Assembly (NCBI RefSeq): GCF_029407905.1
Contig: NC_073628.1
Span: forward strand, 15,033,501 to 15,097,500
Source: Bubalus kerabau
Taxonomy: Eukaryota; Chordata; Mammalia; Artiodactyla; Bovidae
Direction: 5' to 3'
Length of the DNA: 64,000 bases
This document shows positions 11,810-22,350 of the stretch, in pieces. Position numbers and translations under genes: made by a program. The notes beneath the pieces are model-generated. The model was given only the letters and a program-made list of their open reading frames with translations. It was not told the origin of the DNA and did not search any database. How positions within the stretch are numbered: position 1 is the first letter of the stretch; every line of letters starts with the position of its first letter.

Positions 11810-12837
11810 AATAGCAAGGAGAGATAAGAAAGACTTCCTCAGTGATCAATGCAAAGAAATAGAGGAAATCAATAGAATGGGAAAAACTAGAGATCTCTTC
11901 AAGAAAATTAGAGATACCAAGGGAACATTTCATGCAAAAATGGGCACAATAAAGGACAAAAATGGTATAGACCTAACAGAAGCAGAAGATATTAAGAAGA
12001 GGTGGCAAGAATACACAGAGAACTACACAAAAAAGATCTACATGACCCAGATAACTACGATGGTGTGATCACTCACCTAAAGCCAGACATCCTGGAGTGC
12101 AAAGTCAAGTGGACCTTAGGAAGCATTACTATGAGCAAAACTAATGGAGGTGATGGAATGCCAGCTGAGCTATTTCAGATCTTAGAAGATGATATTGTTA
12201 AAGTGCTACATTCAATATGCCAGCAAATTTGGAAAACTCAGCAGTGGCCACAGGACTGGAAAAGATCAGTTTTCATTCTGATTCCAAAGAAAGGCAATCC
12301 CAAAGAATGTTCAAACTACCACACAATTGCACTCATCTTACATGCTAGCAAATAATGCTACAGTAGATAAACCAAGAGCTCCCAGATGTTCAAGCTGGAT
12401 TTAGAAAAGGCAGAGGAATCAGAGACCAAATTGCCAACATCTGCTGGATCACAGAAAAAGCAAGAGAATTCCAGGAAGACATCTATTTCTGCTTCATTGA
12501 CTATGTTAAAGCCTTTGACTGTGTGGATCACAACAAACTGTGGAAATTTCTTAAAGATATGGGAATACCAGACCACCTTATCTGCTTCCTAATAAATCTG
12601 TATGTAGGTCAAGAAGCAACAGTTAGAACCGGGTATGGAACAACAGACTGGTTCCAAATTGGGAAAGGAGTATGTTAAGGCTGTATATTGTCACCCTGGT
12701 TATTTAACTTACATGCAGAGTATATCATGTGAAATGTCAGGCCGGATGAAACACAAGCTGGAATCAAGATTACTGGGAGAAATATCAACAACCTCAGATA
12801 TGCAGATGACACCATACTTATGGTATAAGGTGAAGAG
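11810..12837 (+). mobile_element. BovB LINE, 5' portion of a split copy
   Basis: This is a 5'-truncated BovB in sense orientation. It encodes the reverse-transcriptase core with many lesions. Visible parts are a GGDGMPAELF segment, IPKKGNPKECSNY, catalytic motif A (FIDYVKAFDCVDH, about 12495-12533) and motif C (YADD, about 12797-12808). A TAA interrupts near 12676 (CAA in intact copies), and other stops and frame slips follow. The copy resumes at 14836, so the original insertion covered about 1.76 kb of the BovB 3' end. BovB was acquired horizontally in the ruminant lineage and supplies the machinery for Bov-tA. Confidence 0.92.
11877..12355 (+). pseudogene. BovB reverse-transcriptase remnant (N-terminal part)
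   Basis: Two overlapping open pieces (11877-12068 and 12002-12355) lie in different frames, so one frameshift separates them. The second carries the start of the RT domain (GGDGMPAELFQ, IPKKGNPKECSNY). Family ORFs exceed 900 codons, so this is a small dead fragment with no promoter of its own. Confidence 0.85.
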
Positions 12838-13071
12838 GAACTAAACCTGCCTGACTTCAGGCTCTACTACAAAGCCACAGTCATCAAGACAGTATGGTAC
12901 TGGCACAAAGACAGAAATATAGATCAATGGAACAAAATAGAAAGCCCAGAGATAAATCCATGCACCTATGGACACTTTATCTTTGATAAAGGAGGCAAGC
13001 ATATATAATGGAGAAAAGACAATCTCTTTAACAAGTGGTGCTGGGAAAACTGGTCAACCACTTGTAAAAGA

Positions 13072-13972
13072 ATGAAACTAGAACACTGTCTAACACCATA
13101 CACAAAAATAAACTCAAAATGGATTAAAGATCTAAACATAAGACCAGAAACTATAAAACTCCTAGAGGAGAACATAGGCAAAACACTCTCTGACATAAAT
13201 CACAGCAGGATCCTCTATGACCCAACTCCCAGAGCAATGGAAATAAAAGCAAAAATAAACAAATGGGACCTAATTAAACTCAAAAGCTTTTGCACAACGA
13301 AGGAAACTATAAGCAAGGTTTTCGAAAAGACAGCCTTCAGAATGGGAGAAAATAATAGCAAATGAAGCAACTGACAAAGAATTAATCTCAAAAATATACA
13401 AGCAGCTCCTGCAGCTCAATTCTAGAAAAATAAATGACCCAGTCAAAAAATGGGCCAAAGAACTAAACAGACATTTCTCCAAAGAAGACATACAGATGGC
13501 TAACAAACACATGAAAAGATGCTCAACGTCACTCATTATCAGAGAAATGCAAATCAAAACCACAATGAGGTACCATCTCACACCAGTCAGAATGGCTGCT
13601 ATCCAAAAGTCTACAAACAATAAATGCTGGAGAGGGTGTGGGGGAAAAGGAACCCTCTTACACTGTTGGTGGGAATGCAAGCTAGTACAGCCACTATGGA
13701 GAACAGTGTGGAGACTGCTTAAAAAACTGGAAATAGAACTGCCATATGACCCAGCAATCCCACTGCTGGGCATACACACTGAGGAAACCAGAATTGAAAG
13801 AGACACGTGTACCCCAATGTTCATCCAAGCACTGTTTACAATAGCCAGGACATGGAAGCAACCTAGATGTCCATCAGCAGACGAATGGTTAAGAAAGCTG
13901 TGGTACATATACACAGTGGAGTATTACTCAGCTATTAAAAAGAATGCATTTGAATCAGTTCTAATGAGGTAG
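13072..13972 (+). pseudogene. L1 ORF2 C-terminal remnant
   Basis: Open pieces 13072-13365 and 13496-13972 are in different frames, joined by a slip near 13365. Recognisable segments are TPYTKINSKWIKDLN, NKWDLIKLKSFC, HMKRCSTSLIIREMQIKTTM, the Cys-rich CWRGCGGKGTLLHCWW and YTVEYYSAIKK. Only the region after the RT domain remains, so it has no catalytic activity. The 214-codon frame on the other strand (13270-13914) is its shadow. Confidence 0.9.
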
Positions 13973-14060
13973 ATGAAACTGGAGCCTATTATACAGAGTG
14001 AAGTAAGTCAGAAAGGAAAACACCAATACAATATATTAACACATATATATGGAATTTAGA

Positions 14061-14199
14061 CGGAGAAGGAAATGGCAACCCACCCCAGTATTCTTGCCTG
14101 GAGAATCCCAGAGACGGGGGAGCCTGGTGGGCTGCCGTCTATGGGGTCACACAGAGTCAGACATGACTGACGGGACTTAGCAGCAGCAGCAGCAGCAGC
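14061..14199 (+). mobile_element. Bov-tA body with AGC tail, nested in L1
   Basis: Only the BovA part is present (ggagaaggaaatggcaaccc onward). It ends in an (AGC)n tail and is flanked by the 12-bp TSD atggaatttaga at 14049-14060 and 14200-14211. The TSD proves a separate insertion into the L1 3' region. Confidence 0.95.
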
Positions 14200-14200
14200 A
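14178..14200 (+). repeat. (AGC)7 microsatellite in SINE tail
   Basis: The triplet tract is the 3' tail of the Bov-tA above. Confidence 0.9.
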
Positions 14201-14574
14201 TGGAATTTAGAAAGATGGTAACAATGACCCTATATGTGAGACAGCAAAAGAGACACAGATGTAAAGAACAGACTTTTGGACTCAGTGGGAGAAGGCGAGG
14301 GTGGGATGAATTGAGAGAATAGCATTGAAACATGTATATTATCACATGCGAAATAGATCACTAGTCCTGGTTTGATGCATGAGACAGGGTGTTCAGGGCT
14401 GGTGCACTGGGATGACCTTGAGGGATGGGATGGGGAGGGAGGTGGGAGGGGGGTTCAGGATGGAGAACACATGTACACCCATGGCTGATTCATGTCAATG
14501 TATGGCAAAAACCACTACAATATTGTAAAGTAATTAGCTTCCAATTAAAATAAATTAATTTTTTTAAAAAAAAA

Positions 14575-14835
14575 GAAAGGGAAGAGGAGCTCTATTCAGT
14601 TAAGAAACTTAATAGATACAGCAACCAAATGCAATGTGGAGGCTTTGTTTGACTTGATTCAACTATTAATTCAACTGTTTGTTTTTTTTTAAGTATTTTT
14701 GAGGTATTCAGAGAAATGGTAATACTGATTGGGTGTTAAATGATAAAAGAAATATCATTAAGTTTGTTATATTGATGGCACTGTAATTATATGGAAAAAA
14801 ACTTTATCAATTAAATATACATAACTAAAAAAAAA
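14575..14835 (+). mobile_element. Old L1M 3'-UTR fragment; candidate 3' transduction
   Basis: Between the young L1's A-rich end and the resumption of the BovB lies about 260 bp of non-BovB sequence ending in an A-run (14827-14835). It carries old L1 3'-UTR landmarks: caaccaaatgcaatgtggag, gattgggtgttaaatgat, atggcactgtaattatatgg. L1M is older than BovB, so it cannot have inserted here independently. Co-mobilisation by the young L1 is the simplest reading. Confidence 0.6.
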
Positions 14836-15568
14836 ATGAAGAGCCTCTTGATGAAAGTGAAAGAGGAAAGTGGAAAAATTGGTTTAAAACTCAACCTTCA
14901 AAAAACTAAGATCATGGCATCCAGTCCCATCACTTCATTGCAAATAGATGGGGAAAAAAATAAAATAGTGACAAACTTTATTTATTTGAGCTCCAAAATC
15001 ACTGTAGATGATGACTGCATCCATGAAAATAAAAGACGTTTCTCCTTGGAATAAAAGCTATGACAAACCTATACAGCATATTAAAAAGCAAAGACATTAC
15101 TTTGCCAACAAAGGTCTGTCTTAGTCAAAGTTATGGTTTTTCCAGTAGTCATGTATGGATATGAGAGTTGGACCATAAAGAAAGGTGAGCGACAGAGAAT
15201 TGATGCTTTTGAATTGTGTTGTTGGAGAAGACTCTTAAGAGTCCTTTGGACTGCAAGGAGATCAAACCAGCCAATCCTAAGGGAAATCAGTCCTGAATAT
15301 TCATTGGGAGGACTGATGCTGAAGCTGAAGTTCCAATACTTTGGCCACTTCATGTGAAGGGCTGACTCACTGGAAAAGACCCTGATGCTGGGCAAGATTG
15401 AAGTCAGGAGAAGAAGAGGGTGACAGAGGATGAGATGATTGGATGGCAACACCAACTCAATAGACATGAGTTTCAGCAAGCTCTGGGAGTTGATGGACAG
15501 AGAAGCCTGGTGTGTTGCAGTCCATGAGGTCACAAACAGTCGGACACGAGTAAGTGACTGAACTGAAT
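14836..15568 (+). mobile_element. BovB LINE, 3' portion of the split copy
   Basis: It resumes with tgaagagcctcttgatgaaa, exactly where the first portion stopped. It continues through the RT C-terminal region (PVVMYGYESWTIKK, RLLRVLWTARRSNQ) to the 3' end agtgactgaactgaattg. It encodes only broken pieces (14836-15054 and 15133-15357). Confidence 0.93.
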
Positions 15569-15924
15569 TGACACCGTTTCCAGTGTTCTTCATTTCTTCC
15601 TGTGGATTTGCCTTATTGTTCCATATCCTTCTATTTTCTATCGTTTTCTATAGAATTTCTTATAAGGCCGTTCTTGTTATAACAAATTCTCTCAGTCTTT
15701 GCTTATCTGGGAATGTCTTTATTTCATCTTAATTTTTGAGATATACAATTCATGGTTGACTACTTTCTTTTATTACTTTGACTATTTCATTCCACTGGCT
15801 TCTGGCCTCCACTGTTTCAGGTAAGAATTGGGCTGTTAATTGCATTGTTGTTCCGCAGTTTGGGGTGAATTTTTCTTTTGCTGCTTTAAAGACTTTCTAT
15901 TTGTGTTTAACTATGATGTATGGG

Positions 15925-16287
15925 ATGGAGAAGGCTCTTGAGACTCCCTTGGACTGCAAGGAGATCCAACCAGTCCATCCTAAAGGAGACCAGTCCTGGG
16001 TGTTCATTGTAAGGACTGATGCTGAGGCTGAAACTCCAATACTTTGGCCACCTCATGCGAAGAGTTGACTCATTGGAAAAGACCCTGATGCTGGGAGGGA
16101 TTGGGGGCAGGAGGAGAAGGGGATGACAGAGGATGAGATGGCTGGATGGCATCACTGACTCGATGCACATGAGTTTGGGTGAAATCCAGGAGTTGGTGAT
16201 GGACAGGGAGGACTGGCATGCTGCGATTAATGGGGTCACAAAGAGTCAGACATGACTGAGTGATTGAACTGAACTGAACTGAACTGA
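15925..16287 (+). mobile_element. BovB LINE 3' end, sense
   Basis: A 5'-truncated 3' end: ttgagactcccttggactgc through ggatggcatcactgactcg to an (AACTG)n tail at 16264-16287. It is inserted in the old antisense L1M, only about 350 bp from another BovB of the same orientation. Confidence 0.92.
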
Positions 16288-16376
16288 TGGGCTGGTGATT
16301 TTTATGTTTATTTTATTCAGGGTTTGTTGGGGTTTGTTGCACTTTGTGGGTGTGTAGATTAATACTTTACAACACA

Positions 16377-16650
16377 GACTTCTTTAGTGGCTCAGTAGAT
16401 AAGAAGTCACCTGCCAACTCAGGGGACATGAGTTTGATCCCTGGTCCAGGAAGATTCCACATGCCTTGGAGCAACGAAACCTGCGAGGTGCAACTATCCA
16501 AGTGCTCCACAACAAGAGAAGCCACTGCAATGAGGAGCCTGTGCATTCCAACAAAGAATAGCCCACACTCACTGCAACTAGAGAAAGCCCATGCAAATCA
16601 ACCAAGACCCAGCACAATCAATACTAAACACATAAAATTATATGAAGATA
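16377..16650 (+). mobile_element. CHR-type tRNA SINE
   Basis: The head is gacttctttagtggctcag, with B-box-like gagtttgatccctggtcc and then a long CHR body (gagaagccactgcaatgagg, ccaagacccagcac). It is inserted in the antisense L1M. Confidence 0.85.
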
Positions 16651-18100
16651 TTTTACAAAAAAATTGTGAATTTTCAGCCATTATTTCAAGTATTTTTTCT
16701 CCCATTTCTTTCTTTTCCTTCTGGGACTCTCACTACATGTTGGTGTGTTTAATGCTGTGTTGTAGTTCTCTGAAGCTCTGTTCATTTTTTTAAATCTATT
16801 TTCTTCTCTCTTCTATACATTAGATAGTTTCTGTTGACTTATCTTCATTGATTCTTTCTTCTGTCATCTCAAATTTACCCATTTAATTTGTTTTTATTTT
16901 AGTTATTGTGCTTTAAAATTCTAGAATTTCTACTGATTCCTTTTTATTGTTTGTTTTTTACTGAGAAATTCCTATTTGAGGATCATTGTTATTATGCTTT
17001 TATTTAATTTTTAAAATATATGCTAAGAGCTGTTTTGAAGTCTTTGCTAAATATAACATCTGGGTCCACTCAGTTTCTACAGATTTTTTTCTCGTGAGAA
17101 TGAATCACATTTTCCTGTTATTTTTTTATATCTCATGATGTTTTCTTGAAAACTGATTCTTTAGACCATATATTGTAACATTTCTGGATTACATTTTTTT
17201 CCATGAGGTAGTTGTTGTTGTTAGAAACTTATTTGGACTTAATCTGCAGAATCTATTTTCCTGAGATATGCAGCCACTGATGTCTCTGCTCGATTGTTTT
17301 TAAATTCTTGTTTTGTTTTTCTGCCTAGCTTTCTAGGGGTTGTCCTGTGTCTGCATAGCTTACTGGTAAGTCAATGATTCATAAGAGGCTGTGCTTGAGA
17401 ACCTTGAGCCTCTAAGGCTTCCACCCTCTGCTGATAGATCTGTGTGTATGTTAAGCTTTCAATGTTTAGCTAGTTTTCCAGTTTGCCTCATCTTCATTTT
17501 CCTCTGGACCTTCTTGGGTGCCCTGTAAAGATGAGCATCATTTCCCATATATCCAAGGAGATAAGGAGAGCTCATATAGCCCTTCCATGGTTCTCTCACT
17601 TCCAGCATTTCCTTATTAAGTTTCTGACTGGTCTGTCATGTCCCACAACTGGGACTGCAAACTCAGGTTAGCAAAGGTATGAGAATTTCCCATTCACTTC
17701 TGCCACATATGCTTCTTTTACTGATAATGCTGCCAGGGATGGGTTTTGGCCCTCCACCCAAATCAAGTCAGTCCCCTCTAGCAGTGAAGCTGTTGTTTTT
17801 CCTGGGCAGTCCTGCTCTGGTAAGATTGCTTCATTGACCAAGCTTTTGGAAGAGGAATGAGGGAGGAACAGATCCAGGCAAGAGGGCTGCAGACTCTCTG
17901 TAGACTTCCACTCTTGTCATCCAAAGTCCTAACAGATTTTCATGAATAAACACTTCTCAATTCCTTGTTTGTCCCCGATTGACTTTTGGAGTCCTGAAAC
18001 AATTGTTTTGAATTGTTTTTTCCAGTTCTGTTTGTTTTCTGGGGGAAGAAGTTTTGTTAAAACTCTTCACTTTGCTTTAATAGAGTCCTATCTCTGAATA

Positions 18101-18422
18101 AAACCTGTGAGTCAATTGCTTCAACATGTATCATGGTGGGTTTTTTCCTCATTTACCCTGTCTTGTGCTCTTCAACAATCTAGGTACATTTTCTGCCAAA
18201 AATTTCTTAGACTTATTTTGCTTTTTCATAGCATCTCTATTCTAATAACAAAGAAGACCTCTGAAGATGATTATGAAAGCATTCTAGCATTTTTGTCTCT
18301 AAGAATTTTTCCTTATATTTCAATTCACACAAAATAAACTTCAGTGCTGAGATGTCTAAAACACAGGGTGTTGACAATATGCTATTTAACGACCTCTTTT
18401 GTCTTAATATATTCATAAATAT
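18101..18422. other. Unassigned AT-rich sequence
   Basis: No family recognised. It may be the worn 5' end of the L1M. Confidence 0.35.
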
Positions 18423-18622
18423 AAAGGTGGCTCAGATGGTAGAGCATCTGCCTGCAATGTAGGAGACCCTGGTTCGATCCCTGGGCTGGGAAGATCCCCT
18501 GGAGAAGTGAATGGCTACCCACTCCAGTATTCTTGCCTGGAGAATTCCATGGACAGAGGAGCCTGGAAGGCTATAGTTCATGAGGTCACAGTGAGTTGGA
18601 CACAACTGAGTGACTTTACTTC
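18423..18622 (+). mobile_element. Bov-tA SINE
   Basis: Starts at ggtggctcagatggtagag, so it lacks the first bases of the head. It has an intact B-box (ggttcgatccc) and a full BovA body ending gagtgactttacttca. Confidence 0.93.
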
Positions 18623-19327
18623 ATACATAATATGTCAAATTTCAGTTGCACACTTTTACCTATGCTTCTTCAGTATTATAAAATACTCCATTAATTAAAG
18701 TCCTGTGAATCCTGAAGTAAATTTCACATATTTTGAAAGAAACTCCACAAAAAAGTTATATATGTAGCAAAAAGAGGTATGAAAATTTTCACATTACTAA
18801 TTGCCAGGGAAATAGAAATAATACACAATGACATGCCATTGCACGCCCACTAGAGTACGAATCCAAGGAGGAAACTGGAGCTCTCACAAATATTTGTTAG
18901 GGCTATAAAATGACACAACTATTTTGGAAAATATTTTGACAGTTTCTGATAAAGTAAACATATACTTATCATATAACCCATCCTTAGGTATTTGCCTGAG
19001 AGAAATAAAAGCTGTCCACAAAAAGACTTTTACAAGAATGTTTATAGCAGCTTTATTCATAACTGCCCCAAACTGGAAACAATCCCCAAATCCATCAGTC
19101 ACAGAGTAGATAAGCAGATTGCCGTATAGCTATATAATGTGGTACTAGTTAACAGTAAAAAGCCACAAACTAATATATACACAATTATCTGGAGGAATCT
19201 GGAAAACTTGCTGAGTGAAAGAAGCCAGACACAGAAGACTACATAATGTGTGATTCTATTTCTATGAAATTCTAGAGCAGATAAAAAAGAAAAATACCTA
19301 GTGATAGAAAGGATTTGGGGGATGCCT

Positions 19328-19361
19328 GAGCACGACTGAAGCGACTTAGCAGCAGCAGCAG
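19328..19361 (+). mobile_element. 34-bp Bov-tA tail scrap
   Basis: Only the SINE 3' end is present (gagcacgactgaagcgactt plus an AGC tail), inside L1M. I see no TSD. Confidence 0.7.
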
Positions 19362-19496
19362 AGCATAGTGGGGTGGGGAGTTTCTGCAAAGGAGCAGAAA
19401 GGAAGTTCTCAGAGGTAAGGGGATAGAAGTATTCTGTACCTCGATTATGGCAGTGGCCACAAAAGTCATACATTTGTCAAACTCAAAGAGCTAACT

Positions 19497-19640
19497 ACCC
19501 CTTTATTTATTTATTTTTTTCTTTTGGCCACACCAGCTGTGCAGTATACAGGATCTTAGGTCCCTCACCAGGGACCAGATTCTCGCCCCCTGCATTGGGA
19601 GCTCTGAGTCCTAACCACTGGATGGCCAAGGAAGTCCCAC
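19497..19640 (-). mobile_element. CHR-type tRNA SINE, antisense
   Basis: Plus strand: a T-rich start, ttttggccacaccagctgtg, then ccagggaccagattctc and ctaaccactggatggcc, the antisense tRNA head. Confidence 0.85.
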
Positions 19641-19914
19641 TGCCCCTTTAACATGGTTGCCTGGCAGTATATGTACATTACACCTCAATGAACTTGATGC
19701 ACAATGTACTTACCACCGTCGGCAGCACGTGGTAAGCACTTCGAGAATGTGCTGACATTTGTGGCGAAATCATAGTAGGATGGGGAGACTCCTTCTCCCG
19801 CCTGCCTGAAGAACTGGAACTGCAAATTCCCCAGTGGCTTCCCAACCCCTTGAGAAGAGAGACTGCTGTCAGTGGGAGTTTGGAGGCTTGGGCCTCATCT
19901 GCCTCTGGAATCCT

Positions 19915-20030
19915 GTCCAAGCCACTTAACGCTTTGAGTCTCCCTTAAAAAAAATAGATTGAGTTTTATGTGCCCTAAGATCCCTTCCAAAATAAAATGT
20001 CCAAGGTTCTGTTATCAGACATATTTATTA
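19915..20030 (+). repeat. MIR-family fragment
   Basis: The motifs ccaagccacttaacgctt, then taagatcccttccaaaataa, resemble the MIR3/L3-type core. Weak match. Confidence 0.45.
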
Positions 20031-20712
20031 CAAATAAGATCTGTGAAAGTAATTTAGTTTCCACATTTCTTAATCCCTTTCTCTTATTTAATGCCTTGTG
20101 ATCCTGGACACTCTCTCTGCCAAACTCCTTTCCTCTTACAACCAAAATTTTATTTACTTATGTCCCGTTTCCTTAGTGTTGCTAAGCAACAGGAAAGAGT
20201 CCACTGATCCACTGTTACTACAGAACACACCTCGTCCCAGTGCCTTGAAGCAACAACATAACGTTTACTGAGCTGTGAGCCTACAACTTGGGCCGCAGGA
20301 CAGCTCACCTCTGCTCCCATTGGCAGCAGCTGGGGCAGCTCAGTCTTGTGCCTGGTGTCTGGATTGGGAGGTCTCCAACTCTGGAGGTGGGAGCAGTGGG
20401 GACCCCGAGCATCTCTCTCTATGTCTATGTGTTCTTGCCATGTGGACTTTCCAGCCTGGTAGCTTCTGAGGAGCTGGATTTCTTGCATGTTGACTCCATG
20501 CCCCAGATATACACAATGAGAGAAAGAGACAAAGGTAGAGAAACAAGAAACACTGAAAAAGAGATAGAGAGATGGAAAGACAGAAAAGGCTCACCCTCTG
20601 GAGAGAAGCTGTGTTGCCTCCCTTCCCCTAGTTTGAAAAGTCACCCAGTTGTCAGTTCTACCTAATTATGGTGATCAGAGCAGATCACTGAGGCTGGTCT
20701 TTGTGCATGTGA
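20031..20712. other. Unique sequence with X-box palindrome
   Basis: No repeat recognised. It contains the 13-bp palindrome described at 20178-20190 and a purine-rich tract at 20515-20590. Confidence 0.45.
20178..20190. promoter_or_regulatory. X-box-like palindrome (RFX-type)
   Basis: gttgctaagcaac has perfect 6-bp inverted arms around one base. This matches the RFX-family X-box half-site pair. No nearby promoter is evident, so function is inference. Confidence 0.35.
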
Positions 20713-20926
20713 GGGCTTCCCTGGTGGTTCAGATGGTAAAGAATCTGCCACAGTGCAGGAGACCTGGATTCAATGCCTGGCTTGGGAAGATCCCCTGGAG
20801 AAGGGAATGGCTCCCCACTCCAGTATTCTTGCCTGGAGAATCCCATGGACAGAGGAGTCTGGTGGGCTACAGTCCATAGGGTGGTAAAGAGTCGGATACG
20901 ACTGAGCGACTGACACACACACACAT
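20713..20926 (+). mobile_element. Bov-tA SINE, full length
   Basis: Full head (gggcttccctggtggttcag), B-box-like ggattcaatgcctgg, BovA body, and an (AC)n tail at 20912-20925. Confidence 0.95.
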
Positions 20927-21221
20927 TCGCGTGAAGGGGGATTAGAGGCCACCATTTGATGATAACAGTGTTTAGGAACCCAAGGAAGTTTTAAGATCAT
21001 GGCCAACTAGTCGGAGTCAAGGTTTTATGGAGGAGAACATGGCTTAAGAAGGGAGTTCCCACTTATCTCTCATGGTATTGGCCTGTCAAGACCACTACTG
21101 TCCTGCCTCAGAGGACTGGCACTCTGGTGCTGTGGTGGTCCCTGTGGAAGGTAGAATCCTTGGATCCCTGAATGCAATGAAAAACTTTTCCTTGTGTACC
21201 CCTCAGCAGTCAGCTTGAAGG
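20927..21221. other. Unique sequence
   Basis: Nothing recognised. Confidence 0.4.
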
Positions 21222-21428
21222 AATGTGTGTGTGTGTGAAGTCACTTCAGTCGTGTTTGACTCTGCGACCCTACGGACTGTAGCCCGCCAGGCTCCTCTGT
21301 CCATGGAATTCGCTAGGCAGGAGTACTGGAGTGGGTTGCTATGCCCTCCACCAGGGCATCAAACCCATAACTCTTACGTCTCCTGCATTGGCAGGCAGGT
21401 TCTTTACCACTAGTGCCACTTGGGAAGC
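21222..21428 (-). mobile_element. Bov-tA SINE, antisense
   Basis: A (GT)n tail at 21223-21236, then gaagtcacttcagtcgtg on the plus strand, then ctcctgcattggcaggcagg and the head ending accactagtgccacttggga. The internal part after ggagtgggttgc is shortened. Confidence 0.93.
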
Positions 21429-21903
21429 TGGAAGGAATGGTTTGCAACAACCTCAGTCTCACCTGCAGCTGGAAGAGAAGGGCAGGCTGCTGACTAGGTC
21501 CTGACTCAGTGGAGGGTGAGTGAGAAACAGATTCTTTCAGACTCTGTCAGCCAACAACCTACTGAGGAACAGTTCTGACAGTAGCACCTTACACAGTAAA
21601 AACGGCTCATTCTATGACTAGAGCTAAATCCACAGAGCAGATATCTGCGTAAATGCAACACATTCATGACCTGGAGCCAAATAGCAGGACCTCAGAGTCC
21701 TCTCTCTGTGGGTCTGCAGAAGTTCTCACACTCTTCCATCCCAGCCCCAAAGGAGAGTCTGTATCCCACAGCTTCTGAGATCACCGCCCTACCTAAGACT
21801 TCCCTCCAAGGAGAACCTTTTTAATCATCGCTGTTAATTTTAAATATTCATGTGATTTTTGTATCCTATACCATAAACTCTCTGTTTATTTGAATATAAA
21901 ATG
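21429..21903. other. Unique sequence
   Basis: No recognised repeat or exon. Confidence 0.45.
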
Positions 21904-21944
21904 AGGACTTCCCTGGTAGTGCAATGGTTAAGACTTCGCCTTCC
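21904..21944 (+). mobile_element. CHR-type SINE head, split by L1
   Basis: The head ggacttccctggtagtgcaa ends at cgccttcc. The rest of the same element resumes at 22351. The last 14 bases are one copy of the L1 TSD. Confidence 0.9.
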
Positions 21945-22350
21945 TTAAGTCAGACAGAGAAGGAGAAATATCATATGATATCCCTTATATGTGGAATCTA
22001 AAAAGAAATGACACAAATGAACTTAAAATAGAAAGGGACTCACACACTTGGAGAACAAACTTATAAGGTTACCAAAGGGGAAGAATGGGGGGAAGAGATA
22101 ATTAGGGAGTTTGGGATGGACAGGTACACACTGCTCTATTTAAAAGGGATGACCAACAAGGACCTACTGTATAGCACAGGGAACTCTGCTCAATGTTATG
22201 GCGCAGCCTGAATGGGAGGGGAGAATGGGCACATGCATGTGTATATCTGAGTCCCTTTGCTGTTCACCTGACACTATCACATTGTCATTAATTGGTTATA
22301 CCCCTATACAAAATAAAAGGTTGTTTTTCTTTTAAAAAAAAAAAGAAAAA
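21945..22350 (+). mobile_element. L1 3' end inserted in a SINE
   Basis: A 5'-truncated L1: ttaagtcagacagagaagga, tatgtggaatctaaaaag, cctactgtatagcacaggga, cctatacaaaataaaagg, then poly-A (22333-22350). The flanking TSD is 14 bp (agacttcgccttcc at 21931-21944, agatgtcaccttcc at 22351-22364), with three mismatches. Confidence 0.9.

Larger units (their letters stand above)
12838..14574 (+). mobile_element. Young ruminant L1 inserted in BovB
   Basis: This is a 5'-truncated L1 in sense orientation. It holds the ORF2 C-terminal third (LPDFRLYYKA near the start, then the Cys-rich CWRGCG...LLHCWW region at about 13624-13690). The 3' UTR follows (gatgggatggggagggagg, atggctgattcatgtc, tattgtaaagtaattagc) with an A-rich end near 14556-14574. 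A Bov-tA sits at 14061-14199. It splits a BovB cleanly, so it is younger than that BovB. Confidence 0.9.
10395..18100 (-). mobile_element. Ancient L1M, antisense, multiply interrupted
   Basis: One old LINE-1 lies antisense, in pieces 10395-10807, 10951-11809, 15569-15924, 16288-16376 and about 16651-18100. Landmarks follow L1 antisense order: tttgatctgggttattt, tctttcttggagaatgtccc, aaatgtcagttagatcatg, then after the BovB ctctcagtctttgcttatc and cttctggcctccactgtttc, then gatattttagtct-like 5' sequence. The limit past about 17300 is uncertain. No open frame survives. Confidence 0.72.
18720..19690 (+). mobile_element. Old L1M ORF2 3' end, sense
   Basis: Typical L1M landmarks: atttgcctgagagaaataaa, tttatagcagctttattc, aactggaaacaatcccc, cagtggccacaaaagtcat. 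After a SINE, tgtacattacacctcaatga ends it. A CHR SINE (19497-19640) and a tiny SINE scrap (19328-19361) interrupt it. Confidence 0.75.

Noticed and set aside
13270..13914. 214-codon minus-strand open frame
   Set aside because: It is the exact antisense of the L1 ORF2 C-terminal remnant, which matches known L1 protein motifs on the plus strand.
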